DNA from: Tetrastigma voinierianum
Taxonomy: Eukaryota > Streptophyta > Magnoliopsida > Vitales > Vitaceae
Length of the DNA: 64,000 bases
Direction of reading: 5' to 3'
Assembly: GCA_016808115.1 (NCBI GenBank)
Contig: JAEQBH010003864.1
Coordinates: forward strand, 62,001 to 126,000
This document shows, piece by piece, positions 45,460-57,403 of this stretch (the first letter of the stretch is position 1; the number at the start of each line of letters is the position of its first letter). Below the pieces are notes generated by a model. It did not search any database and was not told the origin of the DNA. It worked only from the letters and a program-made list of their open reading frames with translations. Made by a program: the position numbers and the translations under genes.

Positions 45460-47424
45460 TGTGGGCAGAAGTGAACTACGGGAAAAGGGTAAAATCGTAA
45501 TTTCGGTTCACGAAATAGTAATTAATTGCAAAATCCGTAATTTATTCTCACAGATCTCGGATGATGAAGCAGTTTGCAGTTAGGTCGTCTCGTGAAATCT
45601 ATTTATATAGTAATTTTTGTCGAATTTCGAGATAGCCAAGATTCTGATTTTTCCGTCGTTTCGGAGTCTTTAATAAGCGATTTTGATGTGTGAAAATCAC
45701 ATATAACACGTACTCATGTGCCATAAAGTGGCATGAGTAGAGAAATGAATGAGTGGGACGGCGGAGGTAGGCTAGAGATATGACTGAAATGAAGGGACAA
45801 TAGGCATTTTGGGATTTGTTTAAGTCAACTAGATGACAAAAATTGCTACGTGCTCATCTTACATTTCAAAAGTCAAAAATGAATTGCGACGAGGAAGTGG
45901 TCAGTGGGTGGGAGGGAGACGAAAATGGAGATTTCTTTTAGAGAGGGCTTCTCTCGTTTTCCAATAATCAGATGGTCGGATCTTCGGGATAGAAGAAAAG
46001 GTACTCTACGCGGAGAGGGCTTCGACGTGGAATGCCGGTTTAGGGGTTTCTCAAACTCCTTGAGGTAGAGAATTTCCTACTTGGGTTTATTCTTAACTTT
46101 AAGTCTCTGTTTGTAAATGTTTGGAGTCGAATGGCCAGTGAGAAATTTGTTTGATCGGTCCCGAAACAGGATGGTGTGTGTCTCTTTATGGAATCCAAAT
46201 GTGCGGCGAAGTAGCAGTGGGGGAATGTTGGGGGTTCTTTATGTAGAGTTTATGTTGTCATGTATTGATTGGAATGAGACCGAAAATGGTCGGAAATCAC
46301 GGGTTCCTGAGGTGAAGCAGAGTAGTTCTGATTGTGGAATAGTAAGCGAGGTTTCACTATAGGAAATAATCTTCACAAAAATATATTTTGTGTGAAAATG
46401 TTGCTAATTCGAGTGATTGATTGGACTGCTCGTGTTTGATCATTAGTCCAGTGACTAATTTTGATGTATGAATTAATTAATTTACATGACATGATTGTGT
46501 GAATTAAATTTTTATATGCATGTTTTATTTACACAGCGAATTATTGTATTGGAATTGGCATACATGCACATTCCATATATGCGAACATTTAGGACTATAA
46601 AGTGGGTGCGAGATAGATGCAGAAAATATATAGTTCGGAGGGTTGTACAAAATATTAATTATGGAGGGTAGTCAATTAAAAATATCAATGCGTCGGGTTA
46701 CTTGATTGATATTCATGAGTAGTCCATGAATTAAAATATGTAATCGTCGGGTGATTGATATTCATCGGAGAGGTAGTGCAAGCAAATAATATATCAATGC
46801 GTCGGGAGGCCCGTTGATACCACATCGGAGTTGTCTGAACAAACAAAATAATAATTTTCATACGAGCTTGGCCCGAGTGTGAAGGAAATCGATGAGGACT
46901 CGAGATCGAGTTGGTCATGTAGACATTCAAATGGATCATGCATTTGCTTGAATGTGTGTTTCCATTGGTGATGCTGCCAGGTGGTGAGTAGCCCACTTAG
47001 GCGATTCCCTCTGGGTGGCTCAGCTGTCGGGATATTACTGCAGTGCGAGGGAGCGTGTGAGGCAGCTGTCCTAGAGGCTAGGGGATTAGAAGAAAGTAGG
47101 GTTGTGGCTTTGATGTGTACATGTATTAGAACGTTTTAAGTTTAATGTATGTATTGTATAAAATGAAACATATTAACTCTTGTAACTATTAGGTATATAG
47201 TTGGGTTTCTTAGTTGGCATGTATATTGGAGTATTGTTTTATGGGCCCAGTGGCGGTTTGAAATCATAGCGTATATTAATTTTGTTTGGGACGGGTTTAG
47301 CCACGGGTTCTGTATTTGGGTGAAACTACGTACCACAAGGAGACTCTGGAGTTTTAATGGTGCTTTGAGCGTTCTGAAATCTGCGGGTTGTGGGTGGTCG
47401 ACGGACCTGGATTTTGGGCGTCTG
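45460..47424 (+). repeat. 3' LTR of element C
   Basis: Begins TGTGGGCAGAAGTG and ends near GGGCGTCTGA. It is shorter than the 5' LTR through many small deletions. Confidence 0.75.
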
Positions 47425-47818
47425 AGACATGTGACCTTGTTCTTAGTTTTGTAAATACTTGGAACAATCTTGTTCTAATGTGTAATATTTGTAAAGTGAC
47501 AATTAAACTCTTATGAATTGTTTTAAATATAATTTGGTATGTTTTAAATGTTGTGGATAAATGATACATGTGTGGTTGTTTTTACTCATAAGTGGACCAG
47601 ATGAGATCATTGCCATTATATTGATTGGATGGGTATCATTATATGTTGTTGTGGTGGTTTGGGATGAGCTAAAAGTCTGAAGGAGGCTATATCAGTTTTC
47701 TGATAAATTATGGATCCTAATAAATGGGACATTATAGTACAGTATCGGGTCACCCGATATCCACGACTTTTTCTTAGGTTGACGGTTGGTCAATGGGCCC
47801 CTGAGTTTTGGGGCGTCA
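47425..47818 (+). repeat. 3' LTR of element D, second part
   Basis: Resumes the LTR interrupted at 38374 with GACATGTGACCTTG and TTTTGTAAATACTTGG. It ends ATCGGGTCACCCGATATCC, then TTTTGGGGCGTCA, parallel to the end of the element A LTR (CAGGTCACCCGAAATCC). Confidence 0.75.
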
Positions 47819-48592
47819 TAGGTTTGCTAGATCGCCTAATACCACCTTGTATTCTTCGCTTCAATTCTCCCTTTAATTTAAGGACAATCTTCTTGTACTT
47901 CGCATACTTTGTTCTCACAACGCTGCTTCATTTTCATGGTCTGACGGGGTGAGTACTATCCACATTTGTTGTTCTCTGACAACTTCGTAATGCTCGTGGA
48001 AGGTTACATGAGTTCATAACATCATGTATTTTTTTATATATATACCTTGATTGTTCTTCGGTAGAATGATTCGGGTCTTTCTTGTATTGACCCAATCGCT
48101 CCAAAGTGATCATCATTTGGTCTCCCACTACATTTAAAAAGTGGAGAAATTTTTTAAGTATTGTAAGAGATTGCATCTTTGTATCTACAATTTACTTATT
48201 ATAGACATGCTCCAATAAACTAAATTCCAGTGTTCTGTTTAACATCTTTAATCCGTGGCAATAATACTTGTCTCACTCTGATTAATAAAATATTTCCAAC
48301 GACCTCTTTCGTACTTTGAAAGGTGTTCATTGAATAAAAATTTTCAAAAAAATTCGCAAAAAGCGGAGTTCGGATGAGGTCAAGCGGGATGGTCGACGAT
48401 AGTGAGTCATCGACCGTCAAGCACATGTTAGCGCCATGGTGGGGTCTGTCAAATCATCGTTTGATTGACACGTCGCGATCAGCGCCACCAGGGAATTGGA
48501 GATGTTCCACGATAGCATTTATTCTGAAAGTGATCGTTAAGCGTAATCATTGAGAAGTTCGGGGTTTGGAAGTCTGCGTGGCATTGACTACC
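47819..48592. other. Unassigned flank, possible degraded exon on the minus strand
   Basis: On the minus strand, 48052-48176 gives an open stretch (FLHFLNVVGDQMMITLERLG) that ends in AATCAAG followed by GTATAT, a possible splice donor. I do not recognise the protein. No other motif was seen, and the stretch may simply be chance. Confidence 0.2.
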
Positions 48593-49193
48593 GTGGTGGA
48601 TTAAATACCAGTAATCCGGGGTTGAGCGAACTACACGTAGTCATGTCATGGAAGCATGATCGTTAATTAACGGATCTTTTGGAAATTGAAAAATCGTTTT
48701 CTGAAAAACGAAGGTAAATAATCGACGTTTCAAAAACGTGACTATCGTGAATAACATCGCGCATTCAACAAAATAAACTAGACCGGAAGATCAAATATGT
48801 TGGTTTTCTCCGAAAATCGTGTATATAGAACATGACACAGATGACTATAGTGATAATACGTTGTTGAATAGCGCGTGTTTCGCCATTGTTTAGCAACAAT
48901 GTTTTGGTGTGAGACGATCCGGATCAAGACGGCGATCGCGATCAACGCATCTAAACTCTTATGAACAATATGTCTAAAGGATGAAGATGGTGATAACTTA
49001 GGATTGACAAACTCTTGCTCATGTTTTGATCAATTGAACCAATTCAATACATAAACCTTATTTATAGGTTTCTATTTGGTTCCATTTCAAAGAAAAGTCA
49101 TAACCCTTCGCAAGGTTGTCTCTGTTTGAGATGGGTTATGGGTCGGGTCAAGCCTCATGGGCGACCCAACCCATAATCCAACACTACCATTAT
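48593..49193 (-). mobile_element. Probable solo LTR of a copia-like element
   Basis: On the minus strand it begins TGTTGGATTATGGG at 49193 and ends TCCACCA(C) at 48593. The two ends are near-inverted (TGTTGGATT and TGGTGGATT). CTACC stands outside both ends (48588-48592 and 49194-49198), which would be the 5 bp target duplication. A TATA box (CCTATAAATAAGG, minus strand, 49057-49069) sits about 130 bases into it. The boundary at 48593 is one base off a perfect TG start. Confidence 0.5.
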
Positions 49194-49658
49194 TTTGAAC
49201 CCAAAGTAATGAAGTTCCTTTAACATATATTTACTTATTTATTATTAAATTTTCAAAAAATATTTTTACGACATACTGAATTCGTACTATTTTTTTAAAT
49301 TTAAAATATAAATTCTTTAAATTTCTTAAAACTTTTATATAAAATGTTTTATTTAAAATTTCTCATTGAAAAAATTGGTTGACAATGTTCTTTTTGGTAT
49401 TTATTTAAATTAATATAATTATATTCATTATTTATTTTGCGAGAATAATTTTCTTATAATAAAATGTTACAAAAGATTTTTACAATTTGGATTTAATTGT
49501 CAAAAAGTTTAGTACAATTTTACGTTATAAATATAAGAAAATTAAAAGTGAAGATTGGACGTTTTTTTTAAATTTGATAACTATTAAAATAAATGTTTAA
49601 TCTATTTTATCCCTATAAGTATGAATTGCACATTTTTAACTTAACTAATGTAATGTAA
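49194..49658. other. Very AT-rich stretch, nothing recognised
   Basis: No coding motif or repeat pair was seen between the copia-like LTR and LTR G. Confidence 0.5.
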
Positions 49659-50899
49659 TGATGAGTATTTATTATACTCATTTCATCCCTATATTTTGCT
49701 TAGTATTTTACAGTTTTTATAAAATTAATATAAAACACGCTTTTCATTCATATTTGTAATCATGGTCAATCCCGAAGCATGTGAAGCAATATGAAGCATA
49801 ATGGAACAAAATGGAGAAAAAGGGGGCAGAAAAGCAAAAGATCTCAACTTCAGCTTCACGCCGTATTGTCTGAGTCACCACGTCACGATGTGGCTGAAGC
49901 TTATGAAGACTGCCAACTCGCACGTCACGACGTGAGAGACACAACGTAGCCGACGGCCTAGCTCCCATTTCAACCATTTTGAGGGAGCCTTTAAATAGAA
50001 CACACTTAAGGTTTTTGAAGACAAGTCCTTGTGGGTGGAAACACCTTAGGGCACAACTCTCATTACGAGGAAATTAGACCTTCGCTTGGAGGAGAAGATT
50101 GAAGAGAAGAAGGGGCCTCTACTTTTATATAATTTATTTCTTCTCCTATTTTCTTACTTTCCCATATCTCTATGGTAGTATGTCTCTTCTTCATGAGTTG
50201 ACTTCGTTTTCTAAGGTTTTTGATCTACTTTCGTTATGAACTATTTAAATTGACCTTGATTTGTATTGCAGTTTATGTTTGAGTTGTTATTTGTTAAATG
50301 TTCCACTTTGTTCTTAATGCTAATTGATATTTGATCACCATCAATTTGAATTGTGGCTTGTTATGAGACTGAGAAGTAATTAACAAGTTAGACCTAGGTT
50401 GGAATGTCATGATTCACCATTGACTAGAGATACCCATGGGTTTTGTGAGGCAAATTTAGTTATCCAGGGTGTATTGCATTATTAGGGTTTTGAGGTTGAA
50501 TAGAGATGTAAAAGATCTAAATCCTATAGGTAGGTTTTGAGTTATTGAGAGATATTCACAATTATAATTGTGAGGCTTGCAATTAGCAATTGATTCAAAT
50601 ATAAGTTGGATTGAATTGAGTTATTTGCCTCCCTAGGTATTGACCAAAGGAAGTCAAAACCCTAGATCTTTATCACATCCATCTTTTCTCTTAGCTGAAT
50701 TTGATAATTAGTGCTTGTGTTTTCATTTCTCATTTAGTTTTCACTTTCAATTTCACATTTGCATTATCCAAATAAAGTCTAGGGTTAGTCTGATTTCAGT
50801 AATTAGTAAACCAACTCCTTGTGGGTTCGACATTCTTATTTTTATATTACTTCATACGATGTGTGCACTTGCGTACATATACGTACATTTTACATCACA
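49659..50899 (+). repeat. Solo LTR G (same family as H)
   Basis: Begins TGATGAGTATTTATTATACT and ends near TTTTACATCACA. It has palindromic CACGTCACGACGTGA-type words at about 49877-49935, a TATA-like TTTAAATAG at 49990-49998 and the conserved GTGGGTGGAAACACC. The near-end word CTTGTGGGTTCGACA is typical of Athila/Tat-like LTRs. No internal region of this family follows. Confidence 0.65.
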
Positions 50900-51120
50900 T
50901 GCATTCGCTCCTCTCATGTAGATTACAGTCTCCCTCCCATTTATACATCTTACAATATCTAGACTTATTTTATTAAAAAGGTTGAGCAAGTCTAAACCCT
51001 CATAAGTCTTAACTCAAAATAATAATGATGAATAGTTATTTATACTAATGCCTGTGGTAGACTTGGATTTTTACATAGACCAAAAATGACTAAGTCATAG
51101 CATGACTACCAGGGACAATT

Positions 51121-51145
51121 CAATCCCCAACAGTAATGCCTAAAA
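51121..51145 (-). other. Decayed Athila/Tat-type primer-binding site after LTR I
   Basis: On the minus strand GGCATTACTGTTGGGGATTG stands two bases after the CA end of LTR I, where TGGCGCCGTTGCCGGGGATTG would be usual. The 220 bases beyond it, down to LTR G, may be leftover internal sequence. Confidence 0.5.
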
Positions 51146-52550
51146 CTTGTTTGACTGAATATAGAAAATATGCTTTCTTGCATAGTAATAGTTCTGAATT
51201 AAATTTAGTTTTGGTCGAATCTCTACAAGTGGTCATACAAACTAAAGTGGATTTTTAAGTCCGGATATCATTCCTGAGGATTGATTAGAAAATTTAAAGA
51301 TTAACTACGCGCTCTTTCGAATCCTCACTATTTAAACTTCGAGTTTTGGGGATAAATTTATCTTCTAAAGTAAAATGAATCAAAGTAATATTGAATTCTA
51401 AAATACATGATTAGAAATTTCTTGGACACAGAGATAACACTAGAAAACAATGTTGTGACCATACTTTGCAATTTCAAATAAAAGATAAAGTATGAGATAT
51501 GAACCTCGGAGCCCATCGAAAAGCTGATTAGTAAGTGGGTTTCTCATACACACATTCAACTCCCCCTGTGACTTTCTTGCCCATCCTACAGACCTTGGGT
51601 TTGAAGAGCTACTTGTAGGGATTTATCATGCCAAAGTGCATTCATTTTCCTTCTGTTTTGACATCTTAGGGCCCAAGTGTGGTCGCAAGCAGGATGTGCA
51701 ATCCTTCTCCAAAATAAATGGTATCTCATCCATCAATTAGACAAGAATTCTCTATCCCCTTGATTAGAATCTTAGCTAACACAAGGTTAAAATTATTCCT
51801 CTCAATTGAGTTGAAACCTCTCAGAATTAAGTTTCTAGATCAGTAAGTGGATCATATTCCTCAGGCACACACTCCTGCTATCACCTAGGAGGGAACCTTG
51901 AAAGCAGAGGTTAGATCTTCACTAGTGATGCATCAAAGTAATCCTAAAAGTGCATTAGTTCAAATAATATTAGTGTAATTTACCCCCAAGTTACTGCTCA
52001 TTGTTCTCGAGTAGTCTCAACTTGTGTTACTCAGAGGGATTCCTGGAAATCATAACAATGATACAACTCTTTCTGGGTGCCAAACACTGATATTCAGAAC
52101 AGCTTAATGTAGGAGTAATACCAATTAAATCACTCCATTTTTCTTACCTAAAACAACATTAAACTATTACAATCAATAATCCCAACAACAGATTCTTCCC
52201 AGAGGAAGCTTAGTCTTTCAAATCTGGATCACAAAAAACATTTACTAGTTGTTCAAACAAATTCATTGAGATTGCAATCAAAACTGAAGAAAAATGAATT
52301 CCAAATTCCATTGAAGATCTAATCAGAGATGAAGCCTGATTTATATTAATTCCAACTCGAAATCCCAGTTCAGATAACTGCTCTAATCCTAAAAGAAAAC
52401 TAAATCTAGAAACAACTAATGATAATAAAAGAAAGAAAGAAAAATTAAAAATAAAAGAAAAATATATACAATGAGACTTTAGCTTGCCTAAAAAGCACAA
52501 AAACTTGATGAAAGGGGGCTGGAAGCTACGCATTACTCCCCAGGTGCTTC

Positions 52551-52560
52551 TATTTATAGG
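52551..52560 (-). promoter_or_regulatory. TATA box of LTR I
   Basis: CCTATAAATA on the minus strand, about 80 bases downstream of the palindromic array. Confidence 0.55.
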
Positions 52561-52634
52561 CTCTCGTCTTGGGCTCTAAAAACGAGGTAAGAATCACACA
52601 CTTCGAAGAGCCTAGAAATTTTGCCATAACTGTT

Positions 52635-53545
52635 GATGTCATGGTGATGTCACGACATCGAAGTTGTCAATGTTGTGGATCAAAATTAATGTCGTGACAT
52701 TGGAAGTCTGATGGGCAATTCTCAATTTTTAGTGATCAGTCAATGTCGTGATGATGTCGCAACATTGAGATGCAGTGTTGTAGATTAATTCTGATGTCAC
52801 AACGTTGCCTTTCTTGTATTGTGACATTGATTTGATGTTGTGACACTAAATTGATGTCGCGACACTGCTCCGTAGTGTTTCACTTGGATGCTCAGGTATG
52901 ATGTCGTGACATTGCTGTAATTTTTTGTTCTTACGTCGCGACATTTAATTGATGTTGTGACACTGAGTTAATATCGTGACATAGCTTACTAATGCCTCTG
53001 CTCTTATATTCTTGCTTTGATGTCGCGACATCGCTTGTAGTTCATTTGTTGATGTCGCGACATTGCCTCTACAGGTCTGATCTTTTCAACCGATGTCGCG
53101 ACATTGAATCTTGTTGTTCTGAAGTCCTCTTCCAATGTCTTAGTTGATGTCGCGACATTGGACTGGTCTCACCATCTAGGCTGCTTTGATATGATGTCAC
53201 GACAACACTTATCCGATGTCGCAACATTAGATGTTTAGATCTCCAATGTTCAAGCATTGGCTGATGTCGTGACATTACCTCTTAGCCCTATTGTCGATGG
53301 CACGACATTAGATGTTTTATGTAGTTTGACTGTTGAGGTTGCTTCTGATGTCGCGACATTGAATTGTGATGTCGCGATAGTGGCATATCTTTGCCTTCAC
53401 CTCTTCAGCTGATGTTACAGCTATGTCACAACATTGCAATAGCGACAAGACCTTCTCCTCACATTGTCGTGACATTGGCATTTTGATGTCGCGACATTGG
53501 CACTGATGTCACGACATTGGCATTCCGATGTCGCGACATTGGCCA
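52635..53545. repeat. Palindromic TGTCGCGACA minisatellite in LTR I
   Basis: More than 20 copies of GATGTCGCGACATTG and one- or two-base variants (TCGTGACA, TCACGACA, TCGCAACA) occur, separated by 10-40 bases of unrelated sequence. Intact copies are at about 53018, 53050, 53091, 53144, 53347, 53485 and 53526. The core TGTCGCGACA is its own reverse complement. Confidence 0.95.
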
Positions 53546-53705
53546 TTTTTCTTCTCACGCCAAGACCGATTTCTTTTACTCCTTTTATGTCCCTTTTCTC
53601 ATCCCACAAATTGCAAAAGCTCCATAATTTTACATTAAACTAAACTTTTAAGCCTAAAATATACTTGAAAATGGGCTTAAAAAGATATGAGTTTTAGACT
53701 CATCA

Positions 53706-55684
53706 AACTCCCCCAAACTTAAAGTTTTGTTTGTCCTCAAGCAAGGAAAAGGCTATTTGTTTGTCCTCAAACAATAAAAATTAATTTTTAAGGACATTTT
53801 TTCAATTAAATCATCTTTTCACTCGAATCAACATTAAGGCCTTAGTAGTATTTTAGTTGTGATATCAATTCTAATTAAGCTTCATTTTTCAAAATCCTAA
53901 AAATTTTCAATTTAGAACATTCAATACAACATGTAATTCATAGTTCATAAACAGATACAGTTCTTGACTTTGTGAGTGTGTGGGGGTCTTCCGTTTATGA
54001 CTGATTTGTAGATTAGTTAGATTTATGAGAGTTACAATTCAGATGATATCTTTCAAAGTAATTTAAGTCGCATAGGCTTGTTGGTCATATTATTCTCCAC
54101 TAATGTATGTATAACACACCCCTCAAAATCAAATAGGTCTTTTGAGCTTATAATGTATGGCTAGGGCACTTTGGTAGATAACTGGATATTTTAGGCTCAA
54201 GTTTATCCAAACTGCATACATTTTCTCAAAACTTTGCCTTCATTGCTCATCCTATTTTTTTGCTAAACTAGCCTTTCAAGCACCCACAAACCATATCTAG
54301 TGCATTTTTCTGCATTTCCTCCTTTGTGACTTTTTTTTTCACTACTATTTTCAATTCTACTCCAAAAGCTCTTTTTTGTCTTTTTGTTTCAGGTTTGGAG
54401 TGGTGCAATGTTTTATCTTTTTAAGCTTTCTACTACCCCTTAACAAGCTTTGGGTCAGTAACTCCCATATTAGTTAGCATTAGGGTACTAGGTGAAGAAC
54501 ACCCCTAAGGACTTAATTGCTCAAGGTCAGTAAGCTATAAGGTAAAACTCACTCCTTGAAACTATCATTCTTTTTCAGCTTCTAACTTTTATGTTTTTGC
54601 ACTTCCTTTAGTACAACTCTTTCTTAATTGTCTCCCTTTCTCATCCTTAATTCTCCTCCTTCATTTCAATTCAAAATTGTACTCCCCCAAACTTATCCTC
54701 TTGATCATTTATGATGCACTGATCTGCAATTTTGGGTAAATTAAGGGTTCTTTATTGTAAGGAAAGACTTAAGGAAGGTTTAAGGCTCTTCTCTTTGGCT
54801 GTGATGATGAAATTGGCATTAGGCTCAAAATAGGTACTAAGGTATATGCATATAACATATCAAAGGGCAGGCTTTTGAAAGTCCCCAAGTGTCCAAGGAT
54901 GACCTAAATCATTTTCTGATGGTTGTGATGCCTAAGATTTTGCCTTGAATAATAATGCAACAAGTTCTAAGACTCTTTAGAGATTTCTAATGATAAGTCC
55001 CATAAAGTTTTCCTAACCCAAACACAATCATTTTTTAAGGAACTTCTAACCAATGTGTTAGTTTAGTCATTTCTTGAACTGTACTGTTCAATTTAACTAT
55101 AGTTAGTAGCATTATTAGCTTTGATTTCAATTTCAGTTTTTCATAATCTAAAATTTAGCTTCTTTATCCTTGATATCACAACTTAAAATCCAGTTTCAAA
55201 TTTTTTTTAGCCCATTTGCTTTTCAGAGTTTTGCTTTGTTTAGGGTTAAAACATTTTGTTATGTTATTGTTCAACTTTACAGTTCATTCTAATTAAGCAA
55301 TTCAGTTTACTTGGTCAACAGCAATAACACCAACATTTCCACAAATTTCTCACAGTCCTTAAACAAGCAATTACAACATCCTGTCAAAAAAAAAAAAAAT
55401 GCAATTAACATCCAACATTTTCAACTCAGAGCATTTTTACATTCAACACACATAATTCTCATTTATTCAGAAAAACATACTCAACCTCAAATTTATTATA
55501 GTTCTCATAATTGTAAATTTAAAAGAAAAAAAGAATAAGAAAAGTCTGTACACAGATTTCAAAATTTTCCTTTTTATTTATAAAGAGGGAATAATTACAA
55601 TGTGTAAAATACAAAGAGAGTAATACAGAGAAGATAGAGAGATAGAGGGATAGAGAGAGAGAGTTATTTCCTCTTTATGTGGGA
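53706..55684 (-). other. 3' non-coding part of the LTR I element
   Basis: No coding motif was recognised. It lies between the stop of the broken ORF (55685) and LTR I, contains a second copy of the word AAGTTTGGGGGAGT near 54682, and ends in the purine tract before LTR I. Confidence 0.5.
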
Positions 55685-57403
55685 CTAAGATTTTGAGGGC
55701 TTGAGTTTCACTGGTTCATACTTGTAACTGGCACTAAAGGGTGTGAACTCAGGGATGGATGGTTCTGGTTTTCCGGTTGAGCTACCTCCATCCTTGTCAA
55801 AGAGGTACCACTCTTGTGTTCTAATGTGTTGCTTGATACACATTTTGATACATTTTTCCTCTACCCAATTGAATTAAGGGACTGCTCAAACTCACCCTTG
55901 GCTTGATGCATTTTCATCATGTTTTGGTTCACCAAATCAATGCTCTCTGTCCACAGTTTCTCCCTGTAGTTCAAGGTGGACTCTAGCTCTTCATCCCTAT
56001 TTTGGATGGTAGCTTTGATTTCCTTCTGGTGTTCCTTGTAGAGGTACCCAAAGGCTTCCCGCCCTCAGAAAGGGTGCTCCCATTCCATTTCTTTTCTAAC
56101 TCATGAGCTTAGTCGCCTCTTGACTTCATGAGCTAATCATCTCGCAACACCCTCTCTTCCTTGTACCACTCAGGTTTGATCCCTCTCCGCCATCTTCCAC
56201 TCTCATCCCTCTACCGATGAGTGTCATGTTTTCTCTCTCTTCTTATTCGTTTTCGCAGCCCTCAACTTCCTCATTTCTCCATCTCAGCCTCTTCTCGAGC
56301 TGCTCATCTCTTTCTTCAATTATGCTCTCTCATTTATATAGAGAGAGCATCTCACTAAGGCTCTCATTCTTCCGTTTTTTCCTTCCTTTTTTCTGCTATG
56401 TTATGAGCAAACATCTTTTCTTCACCTGGGAGACTTGTTGCTTGGGCAATCTTTCAAGGCCCTCCCATTTCTTCTGTTTCCAGCTCTTCTTCAAATGTAG
56501 TGGCTGCCTCCCTTGGCAATTATGTAGTTGTTCTCTTTCTTTTTCTTGCTCTCTCTACCTTCACCCTGTGTTGGAGCTTTAAGGACACCAGTAAGAGTGA
56601 GAAGAGAGAATCTTGGGCACCTCTCTTATGTCTCGTTGAATGTTACACCCCCCTCCCTTAATGCACTAGAGTGTGATCAAGGCGGGGTGGGGGATATTCC
56701 CTAAGAAACTATTCTCAGAGTCGGGTTAGCGGACTGCCCACTATTTTCCCACATTCGGCCTAAACCTCGACCAAGGCATACAAGAGGAATGGTACAGATC
56801 TGCCTCACTGTCGTAGACGGCTTCAAGGGGCGAGAACATACCATGTGCAGAACCATACCTTGTTCCGCCTTCTCGCAAATCACCTCAGATCAGAGGCTAC
56901 AATTGGTTTGTTCTCACCACTGGCTTAGCTATTTGTTTTTCGATTATCTCTAAAATTCAGTTCTCCCCTGAGCCGGTCATACTGCGGCATTCACCAACCG
57001 GTCTCAACTCCGTGAAGCCAGAGATGGCCCTCCCAAAAAAGGACCCATCTCCCACGATTACAAGACGTCTGCCCTTCTCGTCGCCTGCATTTGTGTAGAA
57101 TTCTTTGACAAGAGCCCTTACCCCTGGCTCTCTTTGCTGGCTCAACTTCTCCCAACCCCATCACTCAATTTCTTCCTTAAATGGAGACACCAGCTGCTTG
57201 AAACCTCTTTCCTCCATGAAGCCCTTCTTGGTCAAATGTTTATGGAACGCTTATGCTCCCTTGTTGGAGTAGAAGGCCCTGAATTCTCCTTCTTCTATTA
57301 CCATCTCTATATCCTCATGCATAACTTCGAGGGCAGTTTCTTAGCTCTCTTCCTCTACCCTTATCTCCGAGCCTTAGCTTTTCTCTGGTAACCCTCCTAT
57401 CAT
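55685..57403 (-). pseudogene. Broken ORF with a plant-transposon-protein-like domain and coiled coil
   Basis: From the minus-strand ATG at 57403 the frame, with shifts, reads an FRAFYSNKG segment, HLTKKGFMEERGFKQL, then EPGVRALVKEFYTNAGDEKG and LVIVGDG. This is the pattern of the domain often labelled 'putative plant transposon protein' (a long stretch with LVREFYANA followed by VRG). Further pieces include FARRRNKVWFCTWYVLAP. The C-terminal third is a charged, coiled-coil-like region with ERDEQLEKRL and IKATIQNRDEELESTLNYRE, ending WYLFDKDGG and a stop. Its function is not known; it may be the gag-like protein of the LTR I element. At least three frame breaks are present. Confidence 0.6.

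Larger units (their letters stand above)
38375..47424 (+). mobile_element. Element C: Tekay-type gypsy element with both LTRs, heavily degraded
   Basis: The LTRs are 38375-40466 and 45460-47424, alignable through CGTAATTTATTCTC, GGCATTTTGGGATTTGTTTA, GATGTATGAATTAATTAATT and ATAATAATTTTCATACGAG. The primer site TGGTATCGTAGC (40470-40481) follows the 5' LTR, and a purine tract (TTTTAAGGAGGAGAA) precedes the 3' LTR. The internal region holds decayed gag, protease, RT, RNase H, integrase and chromodomain. It is inserted in the 3' LTR of element D. Target duplications are unclear. Expected CAG or CTG often appears as CG-containing sequence here. Confidence 0.82.
27790..47818 (+). mobile_element. 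Element D: Tekay-type gypsy element, 5' truncated, carrying nested E and C
   Basis: Its parts are pol at 27790-28412 and 34219-35620, a purine tract (AAGGAGGGAAGA) at 35707-35718, and a 3' LTR at 35719-38374 plus 47425-47818. Element E splits pol and element C splits the LTR. After removing C, the LTR reads GAAGAAGGCCGA on to a GTGACCTT stretch, the same order as the element A LTR near 19640-19670, and it ends TTTTGGGGCGTCA. No 5' LTR was found in the window. The clade call rests on the chromodomain-like C-terminus. Confidence 0.75.
51148..53705 (-). repeat. LTR I with dense palindromic array
   Basis: On the minus strand it starts TGATGAGTCTAAAACTCAT at 53705, directly after a purine tract (AAGTTTGGGGGAG). 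It ends GTCAAACA at 51148, followed by a primer-site-like sequence. It therefore looks like a 3' LTR on its left-hand side (purine tract) and a 5' LTR on the other (primer site), as in a tandem of two elements sharing one LTR. The TATA box is at 52551-52560. Confidence 0.6.

Noticed and set aside
552..50899. LTR H and LTR G as the two ends of one 50 kb element
   Set aside because: They have the same orientation and family, but host gene relics and complete unrelated elements lie between, and no primer site or internal domain of that family follows H.
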